A stretch of 19,135 nucleotides of DNA from Porphyromonadaceae bacterium UBA3318 (GTDB lineage: Bacteria > Bacteroidota > Bacteroidia > Bacteroidales > Muribaculaceae): contig DESI01000059.1 in assembly GCA_002361235.1 (NCBI GenBank), forward strand, positions 1-19,135, in the 5' to 3' direction. Position 1 is the first letter of the stretch, and the number at the start of each line of letters is the position of its first letter. The notes beneath the pieces are model-generated. The model saw only the letters and a list, made by a program, of their open reading frames with translations, did not search any database and was not told the DNA's origin. The translations under genes were made by a program, and so were the position numbers. Of this stretch, positions 1 to 8,182 are shown piece after piece.

Positions 1-35
1 TTTAGCGGACAGTAATATAAGATTTTAGATAATAG

Positions 36-71
36 ATGCCCCGTCACGCTATGATGCTCGTGACGGGGCAT
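36..71 (-). terminator. Hairpin terminator at the end of the cluster
   Basis: Positions 36-48 and 59-71 form a perfect 13-bp inverted repeat (atgccccgtcacg and its complement) around a 10-base loop. It sits 19 bases beyond the stop of the last gene (stop ends at 91). Its length, GC-rich core and place after the final gene make it a good candidate for an intrinsic terminator. On the minus strand the stem is followed by a mixed A/T-rich stretch rather than a clean T run, so release may be imperfect. The symmetric stem could also end transcription arriving from the other side. Confidence 0.75.
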
Positions 72-90
72 TGTGCTTTGTTATCGGGGA

Positions 91-1494
91 TTAGAACAGG
101 CGGGGGAGGAAGTCGATGAGGTAGTTGCGCCAGTTGTCCCAGGTGTGGCCGCCGTCCGATTCGTGATAGACGTAGGGGTAACGGTGGTCGGCCAGGGTCA
201 GGCGCAGGTCGTCGTTCAGTTTCTTGGTGAAGTCTCCGGTGCCGACGGCTATGTAATACAGCTTCGGTGCCGGATTGAACTGCTTCTGCAGCTTCGCGTC
301 GAAGTTTTTGTAAATATCCGCATTCTGGCCGGCGGCCGCCTCCATGGTCTTGCCAATCTTATTTTTGCGCAATGCCGGGAATGTGTCGGATAGGGAGTTC
401 CAGAGTCCTCCGATCTTGTCGACTGCAGGAGACGATTTGTCGGTGATGGCATTAGTGGTCTGCGCCGAGAACAATCCGACATAGTCGAACGATTCCGGAT
501 TATTGAGCGAGATGTAAAGCGTATGCAGCCCTCCGAGCGACAGTCCGGCGATGGCACGGTCAGCCTTGCCGGTACGGGTGCGGTAATGCGAGTCGACATA
601 ATCCACCACATCATGCATGAACACGCTTTCTATGGCGCCGAACATCGATGACATATTGTTGGCAAACGGCTTCTGGTCGGGCCGGTCGGGATCGGCGCCG
701 GGAGCAGCGGCAAGTTCGGCGTTGCCGTTGGGCATCACCACAATCATGGGCTTGCATTTGCCCTGTGCCGTCATGTTGTCGAGAATCTGCGCGGCGCGTC
801 CGCAGCCTAACCATGCGTCCTCGTCGCCGCCCGAGCCGTGCAGCAGATATAACACCGGATACCGTTTGTCGGGATTTTTGTCATACTCGGCCGGCAGATA
901 CACCGACATGCGGCGTTGCTTGAATCCTTCAAGCGTGCTGGGATACCACACCTTGCTCACCTTGCCGTGCGGCACGTCGGTGTCAAGGAAATAGTCGGCG
1001 TTGCCCCCCGGAATGATGAAATAGCTCAGCGTGTCGGCTATGTCGCGAACGGTGTTCGGATTCAGAGGGTCCACATATTTTTTCTCGTCAATCTCGAACT
1101 GATAGGTGTACATGTTCGGCGCGAGCTTGGGCGAACGGAATGTCCACACGCCTTTCTTCTCGTCCATCTCACCCTTGCTGAAATCACCGCCGAACGGAAG
1201 TCCTATCTTTTTTATCAGACTTTTGTTCCTGATGATGTTGCCCACTACATACACGTCGTCAGGCTGATCCGGTTCCTCCGGTTCGTCATTACGATTACGG
1301 TCGTCATCCTCCTCGTCGTCGTCATCACGGTCATGGCCGTTGACGGCCCTCAGCATCTCGGGTGTGAGGCGTAGCGTGAAAGTGACGGTGCTGTCGGAAT
1401 TCAGCTTTACAGACTTAGGCAGGTCGGCGGCGAGCGTAGGCGACAGCATTGCCATCGCTATACAGACGCACGTATGAATCCGGAAGTTTTTCAT
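91..1494 (-). CDS. Secreted esterase with N-terminal E-set (CBM48-like) domain and esterase-D/Fes-like catalytic domain
   Basis: The 467-residue product has a signal peptide (about residues 1-22, hydrophobic core ending near TLAA), so it acts in the periplasm or at the surface. Residues about 30-170 look like the immunoglobulin-like E-set domain found before esterase-D domains in Bacteroidales esterases. The alpha/beta-hydrolase domain follows, with LYLLHGSGGDEDAW (215-228), nucleophile elbow GLSLGG (317-322, Ser319) and the histidine region GGHTW (His450). The catalytic acid may be Asp421. An unusual run rich in Asp and Glu (17 of 27 residues at 54-80) is inserted into the E-set domain. Relatives cleave feruloyl, acetyl or siderophore esters. 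It is the last gene of the cluster and its start overlaps the exporter by 80 bases; the start is chosen because only it gives a proper signal peptide. The substrate is unknown. Confidence 0.85.
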   Translation of the reverse strand: MKNFRIHTCVCIAMAMLSPTLAADLPKSVKLNSDSTVTFTLRLTPEMLRAVNGHDRDDDDEEDDDRNRNDEPEEPDQPDDVYVVGNIIRNKSLIKKIGLPFGGDFSKGEMDEKKGVWTFRSPKLAPNMYTYQFEIDEKKYVDPLNPNTVRDIADTLSYFIIPGGNADYFLDTDVPHGKVSKVWYPSTLEGFKQRRMSVYLPAEYDKNPDKRYPVLYLLHGSGGDEDAWLGCGRAAQILDNMTAQGKCKPMIVVMPNGNAELAAAPGADPDRPDQKPFANNMSSMFGAIESVFMHDVVDYVDSHYRTRTGKADRAIAGLSLGGLHTLYISLNNPESFDYVGLFSAQTTNAITDKSSPAVDKIGGLWNSLSDTFPALRKNKIGKTMEAAAGQNADIYKNFDAKLQKQFNPAPKLYYIAVGTGDFTKKLNDDLRLTLADHRYPYVYHESDGGHTWDNWRNYLIDFLPRLF

Positions 1495-4354
1495 AATCGT
1501 TATTGTTGGTTATGACAGTGATATTCGGAGTGAAATCGATGGCACACGTCTCTATCAGAGCGTGAGAATCCTCGTTGTCGGTTACTACCGTTACGGGTAC
1601 GTCAGGATGAAGCAGAGCCAAAGTCAGGGCCAGCTCGCCCTGTGCCGTTCCGTTAATTACAAGTAAATCATCGGCGTTGGCATCCTTCAATTCGTTAAGG
1701 TGCGGGATAATATCCTTTAAGGTTTTCTTGGCGTTTGATTCGATGTCGCGGCCTTTATACAGATACCGGCCCGATACGGCATATTCCATCATGTCGGGCG
1801 ACATGGGTCCGGCTGCCAAAGCCTGTTGCAGCGCTTTGTAACGGCGTGGCCGGAACACCTGCATACACAGCGATGCGAGCGTGATGGGATGGCGGCGTAC
1901 GTGTCCGTGGCTCCGGGTGATCCAGTTGAAGAACAGCGGCGGCACGATGTAGGCCATAAGCACCACGGCTATCATGCCCACCACCGTCACCTGACCCAAC
2001 GAGCGCATGGCCGGATGCTGCGCGAATATCAGCGACCCGATGCCTATGAACATGATAAGCGCCGACACAACAATGCTGTTCTTGTACGATGCCAGCACCT
2101 TGCGCCGGTACGCATATTCGTATGCCAGGCCCTCGGTGATGAAGATGGTGTAGTCGTCGCCCTGACCGAAGATGAATGTAGCTAAGATTACGTTCACGAT
2201 GTTGAACCGGATGTCGCAGATGGCCATAATGCCGAGAATCCAGAGCCATGACAGCGCCATCGGCAGGAAGGCGATGGCCGCTAATTCTATGCGGCCGAAC
2301 GACAGCCACAGGAACGCGAACACGATGAATCCGCAGGCATAACAGATGTAGTTGAAATCATCGGACAGCGTATTGGCTATCGACGAATTCATGGAAGCGA
2401 CATCGAAGCAGAGACCGTCGAACTGTTCTTTAATCCGGTCCTTGATCGCGCTGATGTCATTCTTCGGCACGTCCACAATCTGCACGATGGCCTTGCGGCC
2501 GGCGGCATCGTCGCGGCTGATATTGCCGGCGAACAGCATCGTGAATGTCTCGTTCAGCTCGTCAAACGATTTTGGCGTATATTGCTGCGAGATTGCCTCG
2601 TGGAACGGTGCGAAGGCTTCCTCACTGAATCCGAGACGAGCTGCCTCGGCCGGGAGCGAATCGCGGAACAGCGCGCTATGCTCCGTCACGAACCTGTCCC
2701 AGCGTGCTAAGCGAGCCTGTTGCGTGGAATCGGAGGGAAGGAAGTCGGCTATATCCGAGCGTTTCGATACCTTGCCGTCGGCGGCGAGGCCGTCAAGCAC
2801 CCGCGCCGCATGTTCGTTGCCACGCATCGCTTCGTCCCACGACTTGCCCTCGCTCACCACATACAGCGGCTCAGTGGTCTTGCCGCCCGGCATCAGCGAC
2901 GAGAAATATTCCATGTCGGCGCGGTTCTGAGGCGTCATGTAGTTGATGTTGCGCATGTCGGTGTCGAAACCGGTGTCGAAACTGAACCATGCGAACACCA
3001 ATGTAAGGCAGCTCAGCACTATCACCAACGGCTTGCTGCGCTCGGGCTTGATGTCGGTTAGGCGTGACAACACGGAGCGTTTCTCCTCGCGAATGACGCG
3101 TGGAGAATTCTTGCGCACCAGCTGGGGCAGGAACAGCAGCACGAACAGGATGGTGCCCACCAGAAGCAACGAGCTGAACAGACCCAAGTCGTGCAGCGCC
3201 GTGGCGTTGAGCGGCACTAAGCAGAGGAACGCGCCTACGGTCGTGACGTTGCCCACCACCAACGGCGACACAATCTCGCGCAGGGCGAGACGCCGGTTCG
3301 GATTCTCTGCCAGATGGTCTATCAGATGCAGCGGATAGTTGATGGCTATTCCGAGTATCACGGACGATATGCCTATCACGATGATGGACACCGAATCGTA
3401 GAAGATGGCGATGCCCCCCATTGCGAAAAGCCATCCCCAGCCCACCGACACCACGATGAGCAGGATATTCAGCATGTTGCGGAACACATATATCAGCAAC
3501 GCCAATATAAGCACGCCCGCGATGGTGCCTGCCAATATGGAATCCTTCTTGATACGGTCGGCGTTACCCACGGCTATCACGGGTCCGCCGGTGAAATGAA
3601 CGTCAAATGCCGGATCCTGCCGTTCCACATTCCGCTTAACGGCGTTCAGCAGGTTTACTATGCGGCCGTTGTTGTCCGATTCCGATGCGCCGAATCTGGA
3701 GTCCATCATCACGATGGCCCTTTTCCCGTCGGGCGAGAGGATATAGCCGTCGAAGTTGTCGAACTCGATGTCCGAACCGCCGGAGTGTATGCGTGCGGCC
3801 ACGGGCGAGAACAGGCCGAGCGGGTCGCGTGACATGGTCTCGACCGAGAAACCGGCGGCTGGCGACTGCAGCTGCTCCTTGTCGTTCATAAGCTGCGCGG
3901 CCGTGTAGCCGGGTATCGCCAACAGCGAGTCGGCGCGGGCATAATCGCGCTCGGTCATGAAGTAGGGGATGTCGTCGTACACGGCCGACACCACGCCCAT
4001 GATCTGTTCCAGGTCTATCGAGCTGATCACGTCCGGCAGCAGTCCGGCGGTATCCGTCTCCGCTAAAGTCTGCGTTAGCAGGTCGACGCCTTCGGCCAGG
4101 CGCTCGGGCGAGTTCTGCGCCGAATCGCGCATCATAACGAAGGCATAGATGCGGTTGGCCCCCGATATGTCCTGGTACACCGACATGGCCTGCTGGTTAT
4201 CATGGTCAAGCGGCAGGAAGTCGGATATGTCCTCCTTGTAATGCAGCGTCATCACCAATGCCACAAGCACCGCGGTAAGCGCCGCGAAGATGCTCAGGCA
4301 CAGCCACCGCCGGCGGCGGAACAGATCGTATATGTTCAGAATCAACTTGCTCAT
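1415..4354 (-). CDS. MMPL/RND-family exporter with an extra C-terminal Rossmann-like tail
   Basis: A 979-residue inner-membrane transporter with the usual RND/MMPL duplication. One helix near 18-37 precedes a periplasmic domain (about 40-270), then helices at about 274-415. A second half begins with a helix near 443-459, a second periplasmic domain (460-668) and helices about 669-812. The motif GQGDDYTIFITEG (730-742) carries the charged residues expected of the proton-relay helix. In aryl-polyene clusters the MMPL protein is thought to move the lipid-linked pigment out of the inner membrane; that role here is inferred from context. Unlike ordinary MMPL proteins it continues for about 160 residues beyond the last helix. 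This tail (about 860-950) resembles a degenerate methyltransferase/Rossmann core and the tail of the glycosyltransferase-acyltransferase in this cluster. Its last 26 residues overlap the next gene in another frame. Confidence 0.92.
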   Translation of the reverse strand: MSKLILNIYDLFRRRRWLCLSIFAALTAVLVALVMTLHYKEDISDFLPLDHDNQQAMSVYQDISGANRIYAFVMMRDSAQNSPERLAEGVDLLTQTLAETDTAGLLPDVISSIDLEQIMGVVSAVYDDIPYFMTERDYARADSLLAIPGYTAAQLMNDKEQLQSPAAGFSVETMSRDPLGLFSPVAARIHSGGSDIEFDNFDGYILSPDGKRAIVMMDSRFGASESDNNGRIVNLLNAVKRNVERQDPAFDVHFTGGPVIAVGNADRIKKDSILAGTIAGVLILALLIYVFRNMLNILLIVVSVGWGWLFAMGGIAIFYDSVSIIVIGISSVILGIAINYPLHLIDHLAENPNRRLALREIVSPLVVGNVTTVGAFLCLVPLNATALHDLGLFSSLLLVGTILFVLLFLPQLVRKNSPRVIREEKRSVLSRLTDIKPERSKPLVIVLSCLTLVFAWFSFDTGFDTDMRNINYMTPQNRADMEYFSSLMPGGKTTEPLYVVSEGKSWDEAMRGNEHAARVLDGLAADGKVSKRSDIADFLPSDSTQQARLARWDRFVTEHSALFRDSLPAEAARLGFSEEAFAPFHEAISQQYTPKSFDELNETFTMLFAGNISRDDAAGRKAIVQIVDVPKNDISAIKDRIKEQFDGLCFDVASMNSSIANTLSDDFNYICYACGFIVFAFLWLSFGRIELAAIAFLPMALSWLWILGIMAICDIRFNIVNVILATFIFGQGDDYTIFITEGLAYEYAYRRKVLASYKNSIVVSALIMFIGIGSLIFAQHPAMRSLGQVTVVGMIAVVLMAYIVPPLFFNWITRSHGHVRRHPITLASLCMQVFRPRRYKALQQALAAGPMSPDMMEYAVSGRYLYKGRDIESNAKKTLKDIIPHLNELKDANADDLLVINGTAQGELALTLALLHPDVPVTVVTDNEDSHALIETCAIDFTPNITVITNNNDYEKLPDSYVRLYSDGNAVAYARRRPA

Positions 4355-4392
4355 ACGGCTTGAATGGATTCTTTACAGGCTATTGTTTCTGA

Positions 4393-5706
4393 TTATTTAT
4401 GGTTTCTGAGGTCGATGAATTTCAACGGCTTGCGCGATGTGCTCGGGAACAATATCTTGTTGACGTCGTCGGGATCCAGTATCTCGATGATGGGCGCCAC
4501 GCGGATGCGCGAGCGGAAACGGTCCTTGAGTTCCTTTATCACATCGAACGCAGGGCGCGAGTTGAGCCCTACCTTCACCACCACCTCGTCTGTGCCGGCG
4601 AAGCTGTCGCGTACCAGTACCACGTAGTTGGCCACGTACGGTGTATTATCCAGCACATCGTATATCGCCGGAGGATAGACGGTGGTGCCTTTCAGCTTTA
4701 TCATATTGTTCTTGCGGCCCACAATGGGAGTGAGACGGAAGGAATTGCGGCCGCACTTGCACTGTCCCGTAATCTTGCGCGATATGTCGCCGGTGCGGAA
4801 CCGCAGCAGGGGCATTCCCTCCACGCCGAGCGTGGTAACGACCACCTCGCCCGGCTCTCCGTCGGGCACAGGCTTGTCGTCGTCGCCGATTATCTCCACT
4901 ATGATCAGTTCCGGATGCACGTGGCCTCCGCAGCCGTAGGGGCATTCTGAGAACGTCGCGCCCATTTCGGTTGACGAATATGTGGCGAACAGCTCCACGT
5001 CCCATTTCTCCTTGATTCGTTTTCCGAGGAGATTTAACGAAAAGTCCTGTTCGCGCAGACCCTCGCCGATGCCGATGATGCGGCGTATGCTCGACGCGCG
5101 GTAGTCTATGCCGTTCTTCTCGGCATAATCAATCAGCCGGAGGATGAACGACGGCACGCACATGATGGTGTCGGGCTGTATGCGGTGTATGGTGTCCCAC
5201 TGCAGTTCGGGGATGCCGTTACCCACGCGGATCACCGACGCGCCCAACTCGCGGATGCCGAGGAAATAGGCCAGGCCGGCCATGAAGCGCTTGTCGAGCG
5301 TGGTCATAAGCTGGATGATGTCGCCGGGACGCACGCCCGCGCAGCTGAACGATTTCTTCTCGTTGTAGGCCAGCCGCTGCAGGTCGAGTTCAGTGCAGCC
5401 GAATGTCACCGGGTCGCCGAGGGTACCCGATGTGGTGATGTAATCAATCACTTTCTCCTTAGGCACGCACAGGAAATCATTGTTGTAAAGCTGCAGGTCC
5501 TTTTTGGCCGTGAACGGTAGGCGCTGCAGGTCGTCGACCGTGTGGATGGATGCCGGGTCGATACCGTTGTCGCGGAACATGCGCCGGTAATAAGGCGAGT
5601 TGGCGGCCAGATAGGCCACTGCCTCGCGCAGACGCGCGTCCTGAAAATCGCGTATCTCCTCGGGCGAGGCAAATTCTATGTCGTTCTGTATGTCGTTTGA
5701 TGTCAT
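4393..5706 (-). CDS. PaaK-like aryl-CoA/aryl-ACP ligase (adenylating enzyme)
   Basis: This 437-residue protein has the length and motifs of phenylacetate-CoA-ligase-type adenylating enzymes. The phosphate loop is TTSGTLGDPV (91-100), the adenine motif YSSTEMG (243-249), the ATP-ribose motif RTGD (304-307), and a C-terminal lysine region RKPLKF (425-430) is present. It would activate an aromatic carboxylic acid as AMP ester and pass it to CoA or a carrier protein. In aryl-polyene and flexirubin pathways this step supplies the starter (4-hydroxybenzoate- or coumarate-like acids are known examples). Four cysteines (255, 259, 316, 318) lie in two short clusters and could hold a structural metal; that is inference. 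It sits 25 bases after the secreted hydrolase and 38 before the exporter. Identity of the starter acid cannot be read from the sequence. Confidence 0.88.
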   Translation of the reverse strand: MTSNDIQNDIEFASPEEIRDFQDARLREAVAYLAANSPYYRRMFRDNGIDPASIHTVDDLQRLPFTAKKDLQLYNNDFLCVPKEKVIDYITTSGTLGDPVTFGCTELDLQRLAYNEKKSFSCAGVRPGDIIQLMTTLDKRFMAGLAYFLGIRELGASVIRVGNGIPELQWDTIHRIQPDTIMCVPSFILRLIDYAEKNGIDYRASSIRRIIGIGEGLREQDFSLNLLGKRIKEKWDVELFATYSSTEMGATFSECPYGCGGHVHPELIIVEIIGDDDKPVPDGEPGEVVVTTLGVEGMPLLRFRTGDISRKITGQCKCGRNSFRLTPIVGRKNNMIKLKGTTVYPPAIYDVLDNTPYVANYVVLVRDSFAGTDEVVVKVGLNSRPAFDVIKELKDRFRSRIRVAPIIEILDPDDVNKILFPSTSRKPLKFIDLRNHK

Positions 5707-5731
5707 TGTCGTTATGATTCAAAATTCAAAA

Positions 5732-6676
5732 TTACTTCATAAAGGGCAGGTTGCGGAGCCACGCTATGAAGCGGCCGCGCCATTTGATGGCCTCTGCCGT
5801 GGTCTTGTCGGGATTGGCGCCGAACCCGTGGCCGCCGGTCTTGTACTGTATGTAGACGTGCGGCACATGGTTGGCCGTAAGGGCCGAATCCATCAGTTCG
5901 GAGTTGTGGTATTTCACGATGGGGTCGTCCACGCAGTTCATCAGGAACGTGGGAGGCATATCGGGGCGTGCGTGGTGTTCCATCGAAAGGGAGTCCTTCA
6001 TTTCGGGGCTGATGGCGTGTCCTTCACCCAAGAGGCCGCGGCGCGAACGTTTGTGTACCGATTCGTCAACCAACGAAACCACCGGATAGATCGGAGCGAT
6101 GAAGTCGGGTTTCAATGATACGGACGGCTTGACGCCTACCTGCGACAGCACGTCGGTGTCGAACATGGTGCCGGCCATCAGCGTGAGGTGACCGCCCGCC
6201 GAGAATCCCATGACGCCCACCTTGTCCGGGTCGATTCCGTATTTGTCGGCATTCTCACGCACCAGCTGGATGCTGCGCTGCACGTCCTGCAGCATGTCGG
6301 GGAAGCGGTTGCCGCGCTTCACAAGGCGGTCGTGGAATATGAAACCGGGCACCGTGCCCACGCGGTATTCCAATACGAAGGCCGCGATGCCCTGTGTGTT
6401 GAGCCACCGTGCCACGCCGTCGCCCTCCGTTTCCTTGTCCAGCCAGAAGTAGCTGCCCCCCGGGCATACTATCACAGCCGGCACCCCGTGCCCGCTGCCT
6501 GTGCTGTCAGTATCCGTCGCGGAGCCGTTTCCGTGGGGAGCTTCGCTCACCGGGTACGGCGTCAGCCTTACCTTAGACCTGCACCCGGTGCCCTCCCATA
6601 TATCGAAGGCCTGGCCATGCAGCGACAAGGCCGCGCACAGCGTGGTAAAAAACAATATATACTTAATTCCTTTCAT
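5732..6676 (-). CDS. Secreted alpha/beta hydrolase, acetyl-xylan-esterase/BD-FAE type
   Basis: The 314-residue product starts with a signal peptide (about residues 1-22) and has the alpha/beta-hydrolase layout of the BD-FAE/acetylesterase family. The oxyanion-hole strand is CPGGSYFWL (71-79), the nucleophile elbow GFSAGG (157-162, Ser159), the acid probably Asp250 or Asp251, and the histidine GGHGFG (His283). Such enzymes remove acetyl or feruloyl groups from sugars or small esters. The start overlaps the stop of the FAD oxidoreductase by 14 bases, tying it to the polyene operon. A Gly/Ser/Thr/Asp-rich segment at about 48-64 looks like a flexible insertion. Its role in the pathway is not established; trimming or transferring an acyl group on the exported polyene is one guess. 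Confidence 0.85.
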   Translation of the reverse strand: MKGIKYILFFTTLCAALSLHGQAFDIWEGTGCRSKVRLTPYPVSEAPHGNGSATDTDSTGSGHGVPAVIVCPGGSYFWLDKETEGDGVARWLNTQGIAAFVLEYRVGTVPGFIFHDRLVKRGNRFPDMLQDVQRSIQLVRENADKYGIDPDKVGVMGFSAGGHLTLMAGTMFDTDVLSQVGVKPSVSLKPDFIAPIYPVVSLVDESVHKRSRRGLLGEGHAISPEMKDSLSMEHHARPDMPPTFLMNCVDDPIVKYHNSELMDSALTANHVPHVYIQYKTGGHGFGANPDKTTAEAIKWRGRFIAWLRNLPFMK

Positions 6677-8177
6677 GTTCCAGAATCTGGTTGATTATAT
6701 AATCCTCTCCTAAAATGGCGTCCACGGTCTTGATGGCCGTCAGCGGTACGCCGCAGATGCCGTGCAGCATCACGTTCTGCCCGGTGAGGTACAGGTTCGA
6801 GAGCTTGGTGTGCACCGGTATCTGCGAATAGAGTATGTCCTCCGAATCGTGGGTATAGCCGAACATCGAGCCCTCCTTTACATTGTAATAGTCGCGTATG
6901 GTGAGGGGTGAGGAGGTATAGACCTTGTGGATGCACTGGCGTAGATCCGGGAAGATGGTTTCAAGCGCATCGATCAGTTTTGCGCCGCAGTCCTGTTTCC
7001 AGTCCAGGTAATCCTGACCGCGCCTGCCTACTGTAGTATTCTCCCACTGCCGCACCTCGTCGAATTCCATGGGACAGTGTATCAGCAGCCTCGATGCGAA
7101 CGGGCCCTGGTCCGGCTCCGGCGGCGTCATATAGAGGAATCCGTGCGGCCAGCGGCTCTTGTTCTCCTCGTGCGTTGCCTGGTTCCACATCATGCCGTAG
7201 TCGCGCAGGTAATAGCCGGTGTAGGGTATGTAAGGGAACCGGTCGGGCTTCAGGTCGATATAGAGCGAGAAAGCCGAGAATGAATTGGGGATGCTGTTGA
7301 GGCGGTTGGTGAACGCCGTGGTGAATGTGTTGGAAGGCAGAATCTTCAGCAGCGACACGGGATGGATGGAGGAGATCACCAATTGCGGAGTGAAGGTGCG
7401 TCCGGACTTTGTGGTTACGGCCGTGATGGCTTTGTTTTCGACAGTGATGTCTTGCACCGGGTCGCCGGCTACTATCTGGCCGCCCCGGTCGGTGACGCAT
7501 CCGGCCAGCGCGTCGGCCAGCTGCTGGCTGCCTCCCACGAAGCGGGACGCGCCGGAAATGAACAGTACGTTGATCAGGGCATGGACGTATGCCGGCGAAT
7601 GGCCGGGACTGCCGCTGTATATAGGGTTAAGGTATGCCAGCAGTTCGCGCAGCACCTCGTTACGCACATGTTTTGCAATCAGCCTGTCGGCCGGCATACT
7701 GAACCGTCCGTATTCCCCGGTCATGTCGGCAATGCCGGGGCGGAGATTGAACAGCGGTATGCGTTCCGTAATGTCGAACAGTTCGTCGACGTATGCCTTG
7801 ATTCCTTCGGCCTCTTCGGGAAACTGAGTGGCAAGAACCTTGACGAAATTCTCCCGGCCCGAGCCAATGATGTACGACTTGCCGTCCTTACCGTAACAGA
7901 TGCGGTCGGTGCAGTAGGGGTTGAGGTGTTCTATCTTCAGCCGGTCTAGGATGCCGAGATAATCGCATATCCTGGACAGGTTGCCTCCGGGCTGGAATCC
8001 GCCCATGATGTGCATACCGGTCTCGAACAGTTTGTCGCCGCGTCGGAAGCATTGCAGCCCGCCTCCGATGGTGGCGTTTTTCTCTATCACAGTCACCTTG
8101 TATCCGTTGCGCGCCAATAGCGCTCCGGTGCAAAGTCCGCCGAGTCCGGCTCCGATTATCAGGCAAGTCTTGTCCAT
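6663..8177 (-). CDS. FAD-dependent oxidoreductase of the phytoene desaturase/retinol saturase type
   Basis: The 504-residue protein opens with a dinucleotide-binding fold: GAGLGG (9-14) followed by Glu32 at the end of the second strand, then IGGG (37-40). The C-terminal FAD motif is LYLTGQNVMLHG (462-473). This arrangement is typical of CrtI/phytoene desaturase and all-trans-retinol saturase relatives, which reduce, oxidise or isomerise conjugated polyenes. In this cluster it may act on the polyene chain or the aryl ring; no specific reaction can be assigned. The chosen ATG at 8177 lies five bases after the stop of the preceding gene and directly before the binding fold; an earlier in-frame start would add 27 unrelated residues that overlap the upstream gene. 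It runs into the next gene by 14 bases. Confidence 0.85.
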   Translation of the reverse strand: MDKTCLIIGAGLGGLCTGALLARNGYKVTVIEKNATIGGGLQCFRRGDKLFETGMHIMGGFQPGGNLSRICDYLGILDRLKIEHLNPYCTDRICYGKDGKSYIIGSGRENFVKVLATQFPEEAEGIKAYVDELFDITERIPLFNLRPGIADMTGEYGRFSMPADRLIAKHVRNEVLRELLAYLNPIYSGSPGHSPAYVHALINVLFISGASRFVGGSQQLADALAGCVTDRGGQIVAGDPVQDITVENKAITAVTTKSGRTFTPQLVISSIHPVSLLKILPSNTFTTAFTNRLNSIPNSFSAFSLYIDLKPDRFPYIPYTGYYLRDYGMMWNQATHEENKSRWPHGFLYMTPPEPDQGPFASRLLIHCPMEFDEVRQWENTTVGRRGQDYLDWKQDCGAKLIDALETIFPDLRQCIHKVYTSSPLTIRDYYNVKEGSMFGYTHDSEDILYSQIPVHTKLSNLYLTGQNVMLHGICGVPLTAIKTVDAILGEDYIINQILEHERN

Positions 8178-8182
8178 AGCGT

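Noticed and set aside
1301..1335. Trinucleotide tract as a CRISPR or intergenic repeat
   Set aside because: It is a short imperfect tcg/tca/tcc run within a coding frame that encodes an acidic loop; there are no spacers.
1415..1690. Exporter tail as a frameshifted separate methyltransferase gene
   Set aside because: The tail is in frame with the exporter, has no SAM motif I, and is too short for a methyltransferase. A similar tail on another protein argues for a real module.
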